A stretch of 5,670 nt of DNA. It comes from Acidobacteriaceae bacterium (GTDB lineage: Bacteria; Acidobacteriota; Terriglobia; Terriglobales; Acidobacteriaceae). How positions within the stretch are numbered: position 1 is the first letter of the stretch; every line of letters starts with the position of its first letter. Below the pieces are notes generated by a model. The model was not told the origin of the DNA. It worked only from the letters and a program-made list of their open reading frames with translations, and made no database searches. Shown in pieces: positions 1 to 5,413 of this stretch. The stretch is taken from positions 1 through 5,670 of the forward strand of contig PMGP01000125.1 of the NCBI GenBank assembly GCA_003156235.1. Reading direction: 5' to 3'. The translations under genes were made by a program, and so were the position numbers.

Positions 1-70
1 CCTGAGATTCGAGCGACCAAAGTTCGAGCAGAGCGTTGGCGTGACGCGTCGTCGGAACCCACTCATTCAT
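1..70 (-). CDS. Possible 5' end of a divergent hypothetical gene, cut by the left window edge
   Basis: Reading leftward from an ATG at 70 there is an open frame of 23 codons (beginning MNEWVPTTRHANALL) that reaches the window edge without a stop. About two thirds of its codons end in G or C. The same frame also stays open upstream of the ATG, back to a stop at 122-124, so this could equally be part of a longer degraded frame. No clear Shine-Dalgarno sequence precedes the ATG. I recognise no family in so short a piece. If real, it is transcribed away from the PfpI-type gene at 255 and shares its upstream region. The opposite strand is also open here, which weakens the case. Confidence 0.2.
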   Translation of the reverse strand, partial: MNEWVPTTRHANALLELWSLESQ

Positions 71-254
71 CTCAAAAGCGCTCTCAATCGTCTTGGGAAG
101 CGTTCGCAGACAGCTCGATCCTCACAAGTGATCTGGATCTTCGACGTGCAACTGCCGCGGGGCGATTTGTGGCGTCGAGTCTCGTCGTCCCGTTCGGAAA
201 CATCGCGCTGACCTACTCAGTTAACCCAATACCAACTCATGAGAAAGCTGAAAA
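71..254. other. Region upstream of the PfpI-type gene, no clear gene
   Basis: This stretch should contain the promoter of the gene at 255, but I see no convincing -35/-10 pair. A weak inverted repeat, TCGACG at 141-146 and CGTCGA at 173-178, is visible. Forward frame 1 is open from base 1 to a TGA at 256-258 that overlaps the ATG at 255. Only about half of its third codon positions are G or C and it resembles nothing I know, so I do not call it a gene. Confidence 0.4.
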
Positions 255-950
255 ATGAAAATTCTGATGGTACTTACTTCACACTCTGAACTGGGCAATA
301 CCGGCAAAAAGACCGGCTTCTGGCTGGAGGAATTCGCCGCGCCCTATTATGTTTTCGTCGATGCGGGCGTGAGCGTTACGCTGGCTTCACCTCAAGGCGG
401 TCAACCTCCCCTCGATCCCAGCAGCGATGTTCCCAATGCGCAGACCGATGCAACCAGGCGCTTCAAGCAGGATGCGGCGGCGCAAGATGGGCTTGCCCAC
501 ACGGTGAAACTGGCCAGCGTGACGGCCGGCGAGTTTGATGCCGTGTTCTATCCGGGCGGACATGGGCCGCTGTGGGATCTGGCCACCGACAAACATTCAA
601 TCGCGTTGATTGAGGCGATGGACCGTGCGGGAAAACCCGTCGCTCTCGTGTGCCATGCTCCGGGAGCGCTGAAGGACGTTACGGCAGCCGACGGCGCACC
701 ACTGGTGAAGGGAAAGCATGTATCCGGTTTCACTGACACAGAGGAGGAGGCCGTGCACCTTACCAAGGTGGTTCCATTCCTCGTGGAAGACGAATTGAAA
801 CGTCTTGGCGGTCTCTACGCGAAGGGACCGGATTGGGCGCCCTTTGTGCAGGTAGACGGAAACCTGATCACCGGACAGAATCCAGCTTCCTCCGCTCCGG
901 CAGCCAGCGACCTGCTCAAACTGCTGAAGGCGTTGCACGGCACAAAGTAA
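255..950 (+). CDS. DJ-1/PfpI superfamily protein, Hsp31/glyoxalase III-like (type 1 glutamine amidotransferase fold)
   Basis: This 231-residue cytosolic protein has the single-domain DJ-1/PfpI fold. The start MKILMVLTSH is the usual first strand. The segment TGFWLEEFAAPYYVF (20-34) carries the conserved acid, probably Glu26, followed by VTLASPQGG (41-49). YPGGHGPLWDL (99-109) is the family glycine loop. The nucleophile elbow ALVCHAPGAL (130-139) holds Cys133 and His134, giving a Cys-His-Glu set as in Hsp31-type proteins. GQNPASS (207-213) is the conserved C-terminal motif. Length is typical and all key residues are present, so it should be active. Relatives convert methylglyoxal to lactate without cofactor, act as protein-repair enzymes or chaperones, or are simply labelled amidotransferase-like; which applies here cannot be read from sequence. 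The ATG at 255 matches the family start, though the Shine-Dalgarno is weak. It converges with the aldehyde dehydrogenase downstream. Confidence 0.93.
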   Translation: MKILMVLTSHSELGNTGKKTGFWLEEFAAPYYVFVDAGVSVTLASPQGGQPPLDPSSDVPNAQTDATRRFKQDAAAQDGLAHTVKLASVTAGEFDAVFYPGGHGPLWDLATDKHSIALIEAMDRAGKPVALVCHAPGALKDVTAADGAPLVKGKHVSGFTDTEEEAVHLTKVVPFLVEDELKRLGGLYAKGPDWAPFVQVDGNLITGQNPASSAPAASDLLKLLKALHGTK

Positions 951-965
951 TTTTTGATTGCACGG

Positions 966-1015
966 TAGAGGGCGCGAAGTCTGGGTTTACTCAAACCTGG
1001 ACTTCGCGCCCTCTA
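966..1015. terminator. Strong bidirectional hairpin between convergent genes
   Basis: Arms at 966-988 and 993-1015 form a 23-bp stem around the 4-base loop ACTC. As forward-strand RNA, every position pairs if two G-U wobbles near the loop are allowed. The outer part (AGAGGGCGCGAAGTC and its complement) is perfect and GC-rich. It starts 15 bases after the PfpI-type stop codon and lies 29 bases beyond the aldehyde dehydrogenase stop on the other strand. That is where a shared terminator belongs. No clean U-tract follows on either side, so it may instead act as an mRNA 3'-end stabiliser or RNase III site, or be a repeat element. Confidence 0.65.
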
Positions 1016-1044
1016 ACCATCTTCCAAGGCCCCATCTTGCTCTT

Positions 1045-2430
1045 CTAAACCAGGGGGGCGTCCATCTCGTGCGTGCGCACCAACTTCTTGTTCACGAACG
1101 CTTGAATGCCCATATTGCCAAGTTCGCGCCCATAACCGGAGTCCTTGATGCCGCCGAACGGCAACTCTGCGTCGGCCCAGTCCATATTGTTGATAAACAT
1201 CATGCCGGTATTCACTTGAGTAGCCACGCGCTTTCCGCGTTCGACATCCTTGGTAAACACCGAACCGCCCAGACCGAAGTCAGAGTCGTTCGCCAGTGCA
1301 ATCGCTGCCGCCTCGTCCTTGACGCGGAAGAACATGGCCACGGGGCCAAAGAACTCATCGCGAAAGGCTGGATTCTCCGGTGTGACATCGGTCAAGATGG
1401 TCGTCTCCATAAAGGAGCCTGCGCGTTTGAGGCGCTTGCCGCCGAGCACAACCTTCGCACCGCTGGCGATTGCGTGCTCCACCTGCTTGATGAGTTGCAG
1501 CAACGCGGCCTCGGTTGAAAGTGGGCCTTGTGTCGTCTTCTCATCCATCGGATCGCCTGGCTTCAGAGCCTCCAACGCCGCTTTGAACTTTGCGAGAAAT
1601 TGATCGGCAATTGCATCGACAACGATAAATCGCTTGGCTGCACAACACGTTTGGCCATCGTTATACATGCGGCCCCAAACAGCCCACGGAATCGTCTTTT
1701 CAAGGTCGGCGTCTTCGAGCACGATGAATGCATCGCTTCCGCCCAACTCCATTGAGGAAACCTTGAGGTTCTTTCCTGCTCTCGCCGAAGCGCTTTGCCC
1801 CGCGGCCAGACTCCCAGTCAGTGCGACACCCTTGATGCGCACGTCGTCGATTACCTGATCGGATTGCTCATGCGAGATGAGGAGATTGGTATAAAGTCCC
1901 TCTGGCGCTCCCGCGTCGATCCAGAGCTTTTCAAATTCGATGGCGCACTGTGGCACGCAACTAGCGTGCTTCACCATCAGCGAATTGCCCGCCATCAGGT
2001 GAGGGCCTGCAACGCGGGCCAACTGATAGTAGGGAAAGTTCCATGGCTCGATGCAGAAGATCACGCCGATGGGGCTGGACTCCATGTGGGCTTCGCCATG
2101 CGTTGGATCGAGTTTCACAGGCGCAAGAAAGCGCTCGGCATTCTTCGCGTAATAGGCAAGAATGTTTGCGCTGAAGTTCACTTCTCCGCGCGCTTCATTG
2201 ATCAGCTTCCCCATCTCCAGAGTGGCGAGCTTGGCAAACTTATCCACATTCGCCCGCATCAACTCCCCGGCTCTGGCAACGATCACCGCACGCTTGGAAT
2301 AAGGGGTCTTCTTCCATGTCTCGTAACAGGCTGCTGCGGTTGCGATCTTCTTTTCGAGTTGCTCATTGGTCAACTCTGAAAACGTCTTGACGGTTTTGCC
2401 GTCGTATGGATTTACACTTTCGTATGCCAT
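1045..2430 (-). CDS. NAD(P)-dependent succinate-semialdehyde dehydrogenase-type aldehyde dehydrogenase (Sad/YneI group)
   Basis: This 461-residue soluble aldehyde dehydrogenase oxidises an aldehyde to the acid with NAD(P)+. The cofactor-binding half shows PWNFP (129-133, with the oxyanion Asn131), MVKHAS (152-157, with the ribose-binding lysine) and ALTGS (203-207). MELGGSDAFIVLEDADLE (227-244) carries the general base Glu228. GQTCCAAKRF (259-268) carries the nucleophile Cys262. DEFFGPV (358-364) and the C-terminal PFGGIKDSGYGRELG (424-438) complete the family set. The GGSDxFIVLxDADLE and GQxCxAAKRFI wording and the length match the E. coli Sad/YneI subgroup, which acts on succinate semialdehyde. 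The true substrate could be another aldehyde. The ATG at 2430 follows AGAGGAA (2437-2443) at good spacing. It is divergent from the zinc reductase, suggesting shared control of aldehyde oxidation and reduction, and ends against the hairpin shared with the PfpI-type gene. Confidence 0.95.
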   Translation of the reverse strand: MAYESVNPYDGKTVKTFSELTNEQLEKKIATAAACYETWKKTPYSKRAVIVARAGELMRANVDKFAKLATLEMGKLINEARGEVNFSANILAYYAKNAERFLAPVKLDPTHGEAHMESSPIGVIFCIEPWNFPYYQLARVAGPHLMAGNSLMVKHASCVPQCAIEFEKLWIDAGAPEGLYTNLLISHEQSDQVIDDVRIKGVALTGSLAAGQSASARAGKNLKVSSMELGGSDAFIVLEDADLEKTIPWAVWGRMYNDGQTCCAAKRFIVVDAIADQFLAKFKAALEALKPGDPMDEKTTQGPLSTEAALLQLIKQVEHAIASGAKVVLGGKRLKRAGSFMETTILTDVTPENPAFRDEFFGPVAMFFRVKDEAAAIALANDSDFGLGGSVFTKDVERGKRVATQVNTGMMFINNMDWADAELPFGGIKDSGYGRELGNMGIQAFVNKKLVRTHEMDAPLV

Positions 2431-2702
2431 TCGGATTTCCTCTTTTCAAAACGGGCAGATGCGAACTTGGTGAGTGAAGTTTCCCATCTCGTATCGTCAA
2501 CACGCTGAGCAATTCGGTACGTCACCCAATCGGCATACTTGCAACTCTGGAACACCAACACGCCGCGAGAAGTGGATAACCTCTTCAGGAATGCTTCGAG
2601 AAGAGCAATAGAGAACATCATGCGCACGCTCCTCGCAAATAACCTTGGTGATTGAGTCGCAATGATACTGTTTACCTCAACGAACAACAGGAGAGTCCGT
2701 AC
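2431..2702. promoter_or_regulatory. Divergent control region between aldehyde dehydrogenase and zinc reductase
   Basis: These 272 bases separate two divergent genes and must hold both promoters, though I cannot assign convincing -35/-10 boxes. Two overlapping imperfect palindromes stand out near the middle. One is GAAGTGG (2569-2575) against CCTCTTC (2580-2586), with one mismatch and the 4-base centre ATAA. The other is CTCTTC (2581-2586) against GAAGAG (2600-2605), 13 bases apart. These are candidate operator sites for an unseen regulator, but arms this short can arise by chance. Confidence 0.4.
2689..2695 (+). promoter_or_regulatory. Ribosome binding site deciding the reductase start
   Basis: AGGAGAG lies 7 bases before the ATG at 2703. 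The frame is open back to a TTG at 2652, but only the ATG has a good Shine-Dalgarno. It also gives the family-typical N-terminus (MIKTHGFAVQ) and a length of 349 residues. Confidence 0.8.
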
Positions 2703-3752
2703 ATGATCAAGACGCATGGCTTTGCCGTCCAGTCCGCCACCTCAGTCCCCGCCCCATTCGATTACGAGCAGAGAGAACCGGGTCCGAAGGACGTTCAAAT
2801 CTCCATTGACTTCTGCGGTGTCTGTCACTCGGATATTCATCAGGCCCACAATGACTGGGGCAACGGAAATTACCCGATGGTTCCCGGACACGAGATCATC
2901 GGGACCGTCAAGCGAGTCGGCGCTGAGGTAACCAAGTTCAAGGTCGGAGATCTGGCTGGAGTCGGTTGCATGGTCGATTCCTGCCGCGTCTGTGCCAGTT
3001 GCAAAGAAGGCGAAGAGCAATACTGCGACAAGGGCGAAACCGTCATGACCTACAACGCCAAGGGAAAAGACGGCAAGTATACCTTTGGCGGCTACGGCGA
3101 GAATATCGTGGTGGATGAAGCTTTTGTGTTGACCGTGCCACGCAACCTGAATCCCGCAGCTGTCGCGCCGTTGCTTTGTGCGGGAATAACTACCTACTCT
3201 CCGCTGAAGCATTGGAAGGCAGGCCCCGGAAAAATGATAGGAGTCATTGGCCTGGGTGGACTCGGCCATATGGCCTTGAAGTTTTCCCATGCTTTCGGCG
3301 CGAAGACCGTACAGTTTACGAGATCTTCCGCGAAGATCGCCGATGCCAAAAGGCTCGGAGCAGATGAAGTGATTCTGACGAAAGAGCCAAACTGGCACAC
3401 ATCGCACGCCGGTACCTTCGACTTCATCCTCGACTGTGTTTCTGCCGCACACGACATCACCCCTTATCTGGCCCTGCTGAAAAGGGGAGGTACGCTTTGC
3501 ACGGTAGGACTTCCCGCTACCCCGCTTGCAATCAGCGCATTTTCTGTCGTCCAGGGACGCAAGAGCTTCGCCGGATCGAATATCGGCGGCATCAAGGAAA
3601 CACAGGAGATGCTCGATTTCTGCAGCGAGCACAACATTGTCTCGGATATTGAGATGACCAGCTTCGGCAAGATTGAAGAGGCTTGGGAGCGCGTGATCAA
3701 GGGCGATGTGAAGTATCGCTTTGTGCTGGATCTGAAGACGCTGAAGAGCTAG
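2703..3752 (+). CDS. Zinc-dependent NADP(H) alcohol dehydrogenase / aldehyde reductase (YahK / cinnamyl-alcohol type)
   Basis: This 349-residue medium-chain zinc dehydrogenase interconverts aldehydes and primary alcohols, probably favouring aldehyde reduction with NADPH. Catalytic zinc ligands are visible as Cys41 in CGVCHSD (38-44), His63 in PGHE (61-64) and Cys159 in LLCAG (157-161). The structural zinc site is Cys94, Cys97, Cys100 and Cys108. The Rossmann fold begins at GLGGLGH (183-189). The following strand ends in TRSSAK (206-211) instead of an acidic residue, which favours NADP(H). GSNIGG (291-296) is a hallmark loop of the YahK/CAD branch. Length equals that of E. coli YahK as I remember it. 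All metal ligands are intact. It is divergent from the aldehyde dehydrogenase and upstream of the CurA-type gene. Its stop codon TAG overlaps the left boundary of a MITE-like element: T and A lie in the TA flank and G is the element's first base. Relatives have broad aldehyde specificity, so the natural substrate is unknown. Confidence 0.95.
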   Translation: MIKTHGFAVQSATSVPAPFDYEQREPGPKDVQISIDFCGVCHSDIHQAHNDWGNGNYPMVPGHEIIGTVKRVGAEVTKFKVGDLAGVGCMVDSCRVCASCKEGEEQYCDKGETVMTYNAKGKDGKYTFGGYGENIVVDEAFVLTVPRNLNPAAVAPLLCAGITTYSPLKHWKAGPGKMIGVIGLGGLGHMALKFSHAFGAKTVQFTRSSAKIADAKRLGADEVILTKEPNWHTSHAGTFDFILDCVSAAHDITPYLALLKRGGTLCTVGLPATPLAISAFSVVQGRKSFAGSNIGGIKETQEMLDFCSEHNIVSDIEMTSFGKIEEAWERVIKGDVKYRFVLDLKTLKS

Positions 3753-3796
3753 GGAACCTCTGATCAAGTGCTTCAATTGAGTTTGCATTCCCTCAG

Positions 3797-3808
3797 GGGC
3801 TAAAGCCC
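3797..3808. repeat. GGGCTAAAGCCC hairpin, first copy
   Basis: A short hairpin with arms GGGC/GCCC and loop TAAA, the same core as the copy at 3835-3846. It lies inside the MITE-like element. From memory, this motif is frequent between genes of Acidobacteria; I could not verify this here. Confidence 0.6.
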
Positions 3809-3830
3809 ACGTTGATTTTGCTGGATTTAT

Positions 3831-3850
3831 GTACGGGCTAAAGCCCGTAC
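3831..3850. repeat. GTACGGGC-TAAA-GCCCGTAC hairpin, second copy
   Basis: A perfect 8-bp stem (3831-3838 with 3843-3850) closes the 4-base loop TAAA. It repeats the core of the hairpin at 3797-3808, 38 bases further on. It sits between the reductase and the CurA-type gene, where it could attenuate transcription or stabilise the upstream message. No U-tract follows. Confidence 0.7.
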
Positions 3851-3929
3851 CCTTCAAAATATCGACTTAATCAGAGTTTCCCTATCATTTCTCGGAAATT
3901 GAAATGGACAAAGAAATGGAGAATCAAGC

Positions 3930-4964
3930 ATGAGCAATTCCGCAAATCGGCGAATCGTTCTCGCCTCCCGGCCAACTGGGGCGCCGACTCCCGATAACTT
4001 CAGGATCGAGACACAAACCCTCCCCGTCCCAGCTCAGGCGCAGATGCTTCTACGGACCATCTACTTATCGCTCGATCCCTACATGCGCGGCAGAATGAGC
4101 GATGCTCCCTCGTACGCGCCACCGGTATCGATCGGTGAAGTCATGGTGGGATCGACCGTCAGTCGGGTCGAGATCTCGCACCATCCCGACTTTGCAGTTG
4201 GCGATTGGGTGCTGAGCCAGAATGGCTGGCAGGAGTACGCCGTGTCGGATGGAAAAGGGATCTTCAACCTTGGCGCGCAGATGGAACATCCTTCGTATGC
4301 TCTCGGCGTACTCGGAATGCCAGGGTTCACAGCCTATATGGGATTGCTGGAGATTGGTCAGCCTGAAGCAGGGGAAACGGTAGTCGTTGCAGCAGCCACC
4401 GGCGCGGTTGGATCTGTCGTCGGACAGATCGCAAAACTCAAAGGATGTCATGTGGTGGGCATCGCTGGAGGCGAGAAGAAATGCAGATATGCCGTCGAGG
4501 AACTTGGCTTCGACGCTTGCATTGACCATCGAGATTCAGCGTTGAGGAACCTGCTCGCAAAAGCATGCCCCAAAGGTATCGATGTCTATTTTGAAAGCGT
4601 AGGGGGAGTAGTCTTTGAGGCTGTTCTTCCCCTGCTCAACACGCGCGCGCGCATTCCGCTCTGCGGGCTGATCGCACAGTACAACGACAGCGAAGCGCCC
4701 GTGGGACGAGATCGCACCGCACAAGTGATGGGCACCTTCCTGAAGCGCCGCATACGCCTTCAGGGATTCATCATCTTTGACGATTACGGAGCGCACTTCG
4801 GCGATTTTCAAAAGCAGATGTCGGAATGGTTTACCGCAGGGAAGATCAAGGTTCGCGAGGATGTAGTGGAAGGGCTTGAACGCGCTCCCGATGCCTTCAT
4901 CGGACTGCTTCAAGGAAAGAACTTTGGAAAACTGGTGGTCCAGGTTGGCGCAATAACCAAGTAA
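3930..4964 (+). CDS. curA: NADPH-dependent medium-chain reductase, CurA / LTB4 dehydrogenase family
   Basis: This 344-residue zinc-free medium-chain reductase belongs to the CurA/YncB and leukotriene B4 12-hydroxydehydrogenase branch. It uses NADPH to reduce the C=C bond of alpha,beta-unsaturated carbonyls; the E. coli member reduces curcumin. The N-terminal catalytic domain opens with RRIVLASRPTGAPTPDNF (7-24). LYLSLDPYMRGRMSD-like wording at 45-58 contains the conserved DPYMRGRM. LGMPGFTAYMGLL (128-140) precedes the cofactor domain. AAATGAVGSVVGQ (154-166) is the dinucleotide loop, and AGGEKKC (179-185) supplies lysine for the NADPH phosphate. RIRLQGFII (274-282) and GKNFGK (329-334) are typical C-terminal landmarks. 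No structural zinc cysteines are present, as expected. The ATG follows GGAG (3918-3921) at 8-base spacing. It may be cotranscribed with the reductase upstream despite the intervening element. The natural substrate is unknown, and curA is used as a family name. Confidence 0.94.
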   Translation: MSNSANRRIVLASRPTGAPTPDNFRIETQTLPVPAQAQMLLRTIYLSLDPYMRGRMSDAPSYAPPVSIGEVMVGSTVSRVEISHHPDFAVGDWVLSQNGWQEYAVSDGKGIFNLGAQMEHPSYALGVLGMPGFTAYMGLLEIGQPEAGETVVVAAATGAVGSVVGQIAKLKGCHVVGIAGGEKKCRYAVEELGFDACIDHRDSALRNLLAKACPKGIDVYFESVGGVVFEAVLPLLNTRARIPLCGLIAQYNDSEAPVGRDRTAQVMGTFLKRRIRLQGFIIFDDYGAHFGDFQKQMSEWFTAGKIKVREDVVEGLERAPDAFIGLLQGKNFGKLVVQVGAITK

Positions 4965-4987
4965 GTGACGGGTATAACCATAAACAT

Positions 4988-5034
4988 GGAGATTCTCGAT
5001 GCCTACGATTACGACGAAAGACGTTCGATTTTGA
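4988..5034 (+). pseudogene. Start-region remnant, possibly of a haloperoxidase-type alpha/beta hydrolase
   Basis: GGAG at 4988-4991 stands 7 bases before an ATG at 4999, followed by an 11-codon frame (MPTITTKDVRF) and a TGA. The first eight residues resemble the usual beginning of non-heme chloroperoxidase-type hydrolases, such as M-[AP]-TITTKDGT. The resemblance then stops and no other frame continues the fold. The position, 34 bases after the CurA-type stop codon, suits a lost third gene of the operon. Eight residues are thin evidence, so a chance frame is quite possible. Confidence 0.25.
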
Positions 5035-5101
5035 CCGTTTCAGAGAACGTAGCGTGCAATAGGATAGATTTCATACTGGCGGTCGCGTCTTTAACGGAGT
5101 G

Positions 5102-5135
5102 ACTGCACACGGTAGCCCGATCGGGCCTTTGCAGT
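5102..5135. repeat. Nested inverted repeat
   Basis: Outer arms ACTGCA (5102-5107) and TGCAGT (5130-5135) enclose the perfect 12-base palindrome GCCCGATCGGGC (5115-5126). It could be a weak terminator for the forward-strand genes or a protein-binding site. It lies about 140 bases beyond the CurA-type stop codon, and only a short T-run follows the inner palindrome. Confidence 0.35.
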
Positions 5136-5213
5136 TTGACCGATTGGAAGCCGCCCCGGCCGCCAGGGTACCATGCGCTCTGAGGTAACTTTGCCGGCCG
5201 AAGTTAAATCGTC

Positions 5214-5390
5214 CTATCGGAAAAGCCCCATCAGATAGCACACCAGCAAGATCAGCAGCACTGTGCCCATCCCGATGCCTGCGCCTCCGCCGGCGCCCTT
5301 GTCTGAAGATTCTTTCGCTCTTCTGGACCCAAGAGAGCTGAGGCGATTGCCAGGAAAGCTCACCCTTACTGATTTTGCTTGTAATTTCAT
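5214..5390 (-). CDS. Possible small glycine-rich single-pass membrane protein, hypothetical
   Basis: This frame encodes 58 residues from an ATG at 5390 to a TAG at 5214-5216. The N-terminal half is basic (lysines and arginines at 2, 6, 9, 16, 23, 24, 26 and 31). A glycine-rich linker, KGAGGGAGIGMG (31-42), follows, then a hydrophobic stretch TVLLILLVCYLMGLF (43-57) and a final Arg. This pattern fits a small tail-anchored membrane protein with a cytoplasmic N-terminus. Weak points are the lack of a Shine-Dalgarno, the AT-rich early codons, and a start only 23 bases from the divergent BrnT start. The real start could be the GTG at codon 10 or the Met at residue 41. I recognise no family. Confidence 0.35.
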   Translation of the reverse strand: MKLQAKSVRVSFPGNRLSSLGSRRAKESSDKGAGGGAGIGMGTVLLILLVCYLMGLFR

Positions 5391-5395
5391 TATAT

Positions 5396-5405
5396 TGTAG
5401 CTACA
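5396..5405. promoter_or_regulatory. TGTAGCTACA palindrome, candidate operator upstream of brnT
   Basis: A perfect 10-base palindrome lies 8 bases before the BrnT ATG, in an AT-rich stretch containing a -10-like TATATT (5391-5396). BrnT/BrnA modules are known to be autoregulated by the BrnA antitoxin binding near the promoter, so this is a natural candidate site. It also lies just upstream of the possible membrane-protein start on the other strand. No experimental motif was available for comparison. Confidence 0.35.
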
Positions 5406-5413
5406 TTTAAATA

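Larger units (their letters stand above)
3752..3882. mobile_element. MITE-like element with 18-bp imperfect terminal inverted repeats
   Basis: The left end GGGAACCTCTGATCAAGT (3752-3769) matches the reverse complement of 3865-3882 at 16 of 18 positions. The element is 131 bp, carries no ORF, and is flanked on both sides by TA (3750-3751 and 3883-3884). TA is the target duplication of IS630/Tc1-mariner-type transposases. The interior holds two copies of GGGCTAAAGCCC, the second inside a longer hairpin. Structure alone supports a non-autonomous element mobilised in trans. I have not matched it to a named insertion sequence. A two-base TA duplication could also be chance. Confidence 0.55.
4965..5213. 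other. Gene-poor, apparently decayed stretch after the CurA-type gene
   Basis: I see no intact gene on either strand. The region contains the translation-start remnant at 4988-5034, a 38-codon frame at 4986-5102 without family resemblance, and the nested inverted repeat at 5102-5135. A 21-codon frame at 5173-5238 is also present and unconvincing. No strong terminator follows the CurA-type stop codon. Confidence 0.5.

Noticed and set aside
958..1518. A 186-codon forward ORF
   Set aside because: It runs through the terminator hairpin and antisense to the aldehyde dehydrogenase; it is a shadow of that gene's codon structure.
1795..2379. A 194-codon forward ORF
   Set aside because: Antisense shadow of the N-terminal half of the aldehyde dehydrogenase; no recognisable domain.
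2652..2702. A TTG start extending the zinc reductase by 17 residues
   Set aside because: The ATG at 2703 has a well-spaced AGGAGAG and gives the normal family N-terminus and length.
2412..2717. A 101-codon reverse ORF spanning the divergent control region
   Set aside because: It overlaps the starts of both flanking genes, lacks a ribosome binding site and resembles no family.
2742..3857. A 371-codon reverse-strand ORF longer than the real gene it overlaps
   Set aside because: It is antisense to the zinc reductase, whose metal ligands, cofactor motif and ribosome binding site are all intact. Its translation matches no family.
3904..3933. A 9-codon ORF overlapping the curA start by ATGA, as a possible leader peptide
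   Set aside because: It has no Shine-Dalgarno of its own. It is better considered as the possible former tail of the reductase frame.
4065..4529. A 154-codon reverse ORF within curA
   Set aside because: Antisense shadow of a clearly coding, motif-complete gene.
5173..5238. A 21-codon forward ORF (MRSEVTLPAEV...) considered as an antitoxin fragment
   Set aside because: Too short, no ribosome binding site, and the resemblance is limited to a few residues.
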